Shown here in pieces: positions 6,202 to 7,058 of a stretch of 7,058 nt of DNA; position 1 is the first letter of the stretch; each line of letters opens with the position of its first letter. The translations under genes and the position numbers were made by a program. The stretch is taken from assembly GCA_943370145.1 (NCBI GenBank), contig CALRPY020000105.1, positions 1 to 7,058 of the forward strand, read 5' to 3'. The notes under the pieces are model-generated. The model saw only the letters and a program-made list of their open reading frames with translations. It searched no databases and had not been told where the DNA came from. The DNA comes from Ga0077536 sp943370145 (lineage in GTDB: Bacteria > Pseudomonadota > Gammaproteobacteria > Ga0077536).

Positions 6202-7058
6202 GCGCGTTCTCCACCGTACTGCTCGAAGGCGAGATTCTCGAACGCGGTGTACTCGCCGAAGAAGCGCAGCTTGCGCATGCCGATCGGGCCGTTACGCTGC
6301 TTGCCGATGATGATTTCGGCAATGCCCTTGTCGGGCGAGTCCTCGTTGTAGACCTCATCACGGTAGATGAACATGATGACGTCGGCGTCCTGCTCGATGG
6401 CGCCCGATTCGCGCAGGTCCGACATCACCGGCCGCTTGTCACCGCGCTGCTCGAGGCTGCGGTTGAGCTGCGACAGCGCGATGACCGGCACGTTGAGTTC
6501 CTTGGCGAGCGCCTTCAGCGAGCGCGAGATCTCAGAGATCTCGGTCGCGCGGTTCTCGGAATTGCCGGGCACCTGCATCAGCTGCAGGTAGTCGATGACG
6601 ACCATGCCCAGGGTCTGCTCGCGGGCGAGACGCCGGCAGCGCGAGCGCAGGTCGGCCGGCGACAGCGCGGGCGTATCGTCGATGAAGAGATTCACCTCCG
6701 ACAGGATGCCCACCGCATGCGTGAGCCGCGGCCAGTCGTCGTCGCCGAGTTTTCCGGTCCTGACCTTGTGCTGGTCGATCCTGCCGATGGAGGACAGCAG
6801 GCGCATCGCGAGCTGCTCGCTCGGCATTTCCATGCTGAACACCGCGACCGCCGTGTCGGCCTTGATCGCGGCATTCTGGGCGAGGTTCAGCGCGAAGGCC
6901 GTCTTGCCCATCGACGGGCGGCCGGCGACGATGATCAGGTCCGATGGCTGCAGCCCCGACGTCATGCTGTCGAGTTCGTAGTACCCGGTGGTCACGCCCG
7001 TAATCGGATTGTCGCGCTGGAACATCTGGTCGATGCGATCCAGCGCGCCGACGAGCAG
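6198..7058 (-). CDS. dnaB: Replicative DNA helicase DnaB, C-terminal part
   Basis: The ring helicase that unwinds DNA at the replication fork. The window holds the last 286 residues. The N-terminal primase-binding domain (roughly 180 residues, by comparison with a usual length near 470) lies beyond the right edge, and the frame is open to the last base. Numbering from the first visible residue: the end of the linker (LLVGALDRID), TSGLQPSDLIIVAGRPSMGKT (33-53) with Walker A GRPSMGKT (46-53), FSMEMP (74-79, catalytic Glu77), Walker B VVIDYLQL (153-160, Asp156), EISRSLKALAKELNVPVIAL (176-195) followed by SQLNR (196-200, motif H4 with Gln197), DLRESGAIEQDADVIMFIYR (214-233), and GKQRNGP (252-258) carrying the likely arginine finger (Arg255). 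No intein interrupts the Walker A site, a common DnaB insertion point. An internal ATG at 7023-7025 is not the start, because conserved coding continues upstream. The stop overlaps the alr start. Confidence 0.98.
   Translation of the reverse strand: MLVGALDRIDQMFQRDNPITGVTTGYYELDSMTSGLQPSDLIIVAGRPSMGKTAFALNLAQNAAIKADTAVAVFSMEMPSEQLAMRLLSSIGRIDQHKVRTGKLGDDDWPRLTHAVGILSEVNLFIDDTPALSPADLRSRCRRLAREQTLGMVVIDYLQLMQVPGNSENRATEISEISRSLKALAKELNVPVIALSQLNRSLEQRGDKRPVMSDLRESGAIEQDADVIMFIYRDEVYNEDSPDKGIAEIIIGKQRNGPIGMRKLRFFGEYTAFENLAFEQYGGERA
6209..6215 (-). promoter_or_regulatory. Ribosome binding site of alr, inside the end of dnaB
   Basis: GGTGGAG on the minus strand, 7 nt before GTG 6201. It supports this non-ATG start and indicates that alr can recruit ribosomes itself as well as by coupling to dnaB termination. 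Confidence 0.6.

Noticed and set aside
6526..6542. Tandem GAGATCTC repeat separated by one base, also self-complementary
   Set aside because: It encodes the EISEIS stretch before the conserved SRSLKAL helix of DnaB. The codons explain it, and it is not evidence for a binding site.
6885..6925. Possible intein at the DnaB Walker A site
   Set aside because: The coding sequence passes through GRPSMGKT without interruption, so no intein is present there.

Overview
This window is GC-rich DNA (codon third positions are mostly G or C) from a proteobacterium, most likely a beta- or gammaproteobacterium. Two gene neighbourhoods support this. One is dnaB-alr-radA, typical of these classes. The other is a YpjD-like membrane protein gene followed by a YfjD-type CNNM/CBS protein gene. 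A two-partner-secretion outer-membrane transporter shows the cell is diderm. I cannot name the genus.

Layout. (1) Positions 1-1529, minus strand: a GT-B glycosyltransferase-like gene is followed, 69 bp downstream, by the first 90 codons of a ShlB/FhaC-type (TpsB) transporter that runs off the left edge. This is the accessory part of the window. A perfect TATAAT sits in the AT-rich gap before the transporter. (2) Positions 1530-1615: a short divergent intergenic region with overlapping -10-like sequences on both strands. (3) Positions 1616-3740, plus strand: a two-gene unit, ypjD-like (CcsA/cytochrome c assembly superfamily) and a YfjD-type CNNM/CBS/CorC_HlyC transporter, 4 bp apart; the second gene appears to start at TTG. 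(4) Positions 3741-3781: a 41-bp convergent gap. (5) Positions 3782-7058, minus strand: an operon transcribed dnaB (N-terminus missing beyond the right edge) to alr to radA. The genes are joined by two 4-bp stop/start overlaps (GTGA, then ATGA).

How the genes fit together: dnaB, alr and radA are housekeeping genes for replicative helicase, D-alanine supply for peptidoglycan, and recombination/branch migration. They are all intact within the window and keep their catalytic motifs. The ypjD/yfjD pair is a widely conserved membrane pair of poorly defined function. The glycosyltransferase and TpsB genes lie on the same strand and could belong to a cell-surface locus with an exoprotein gene beyond the left edge, but that is inference.

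No RNA gene, insertion sequence, CRISPR array or clear rho-independent terminator was found. I do not see a complete new system. The points most worth a second look are the altered donor-site loop of the glycosyltransferase and its placement next to a two-partner-secretion gene.
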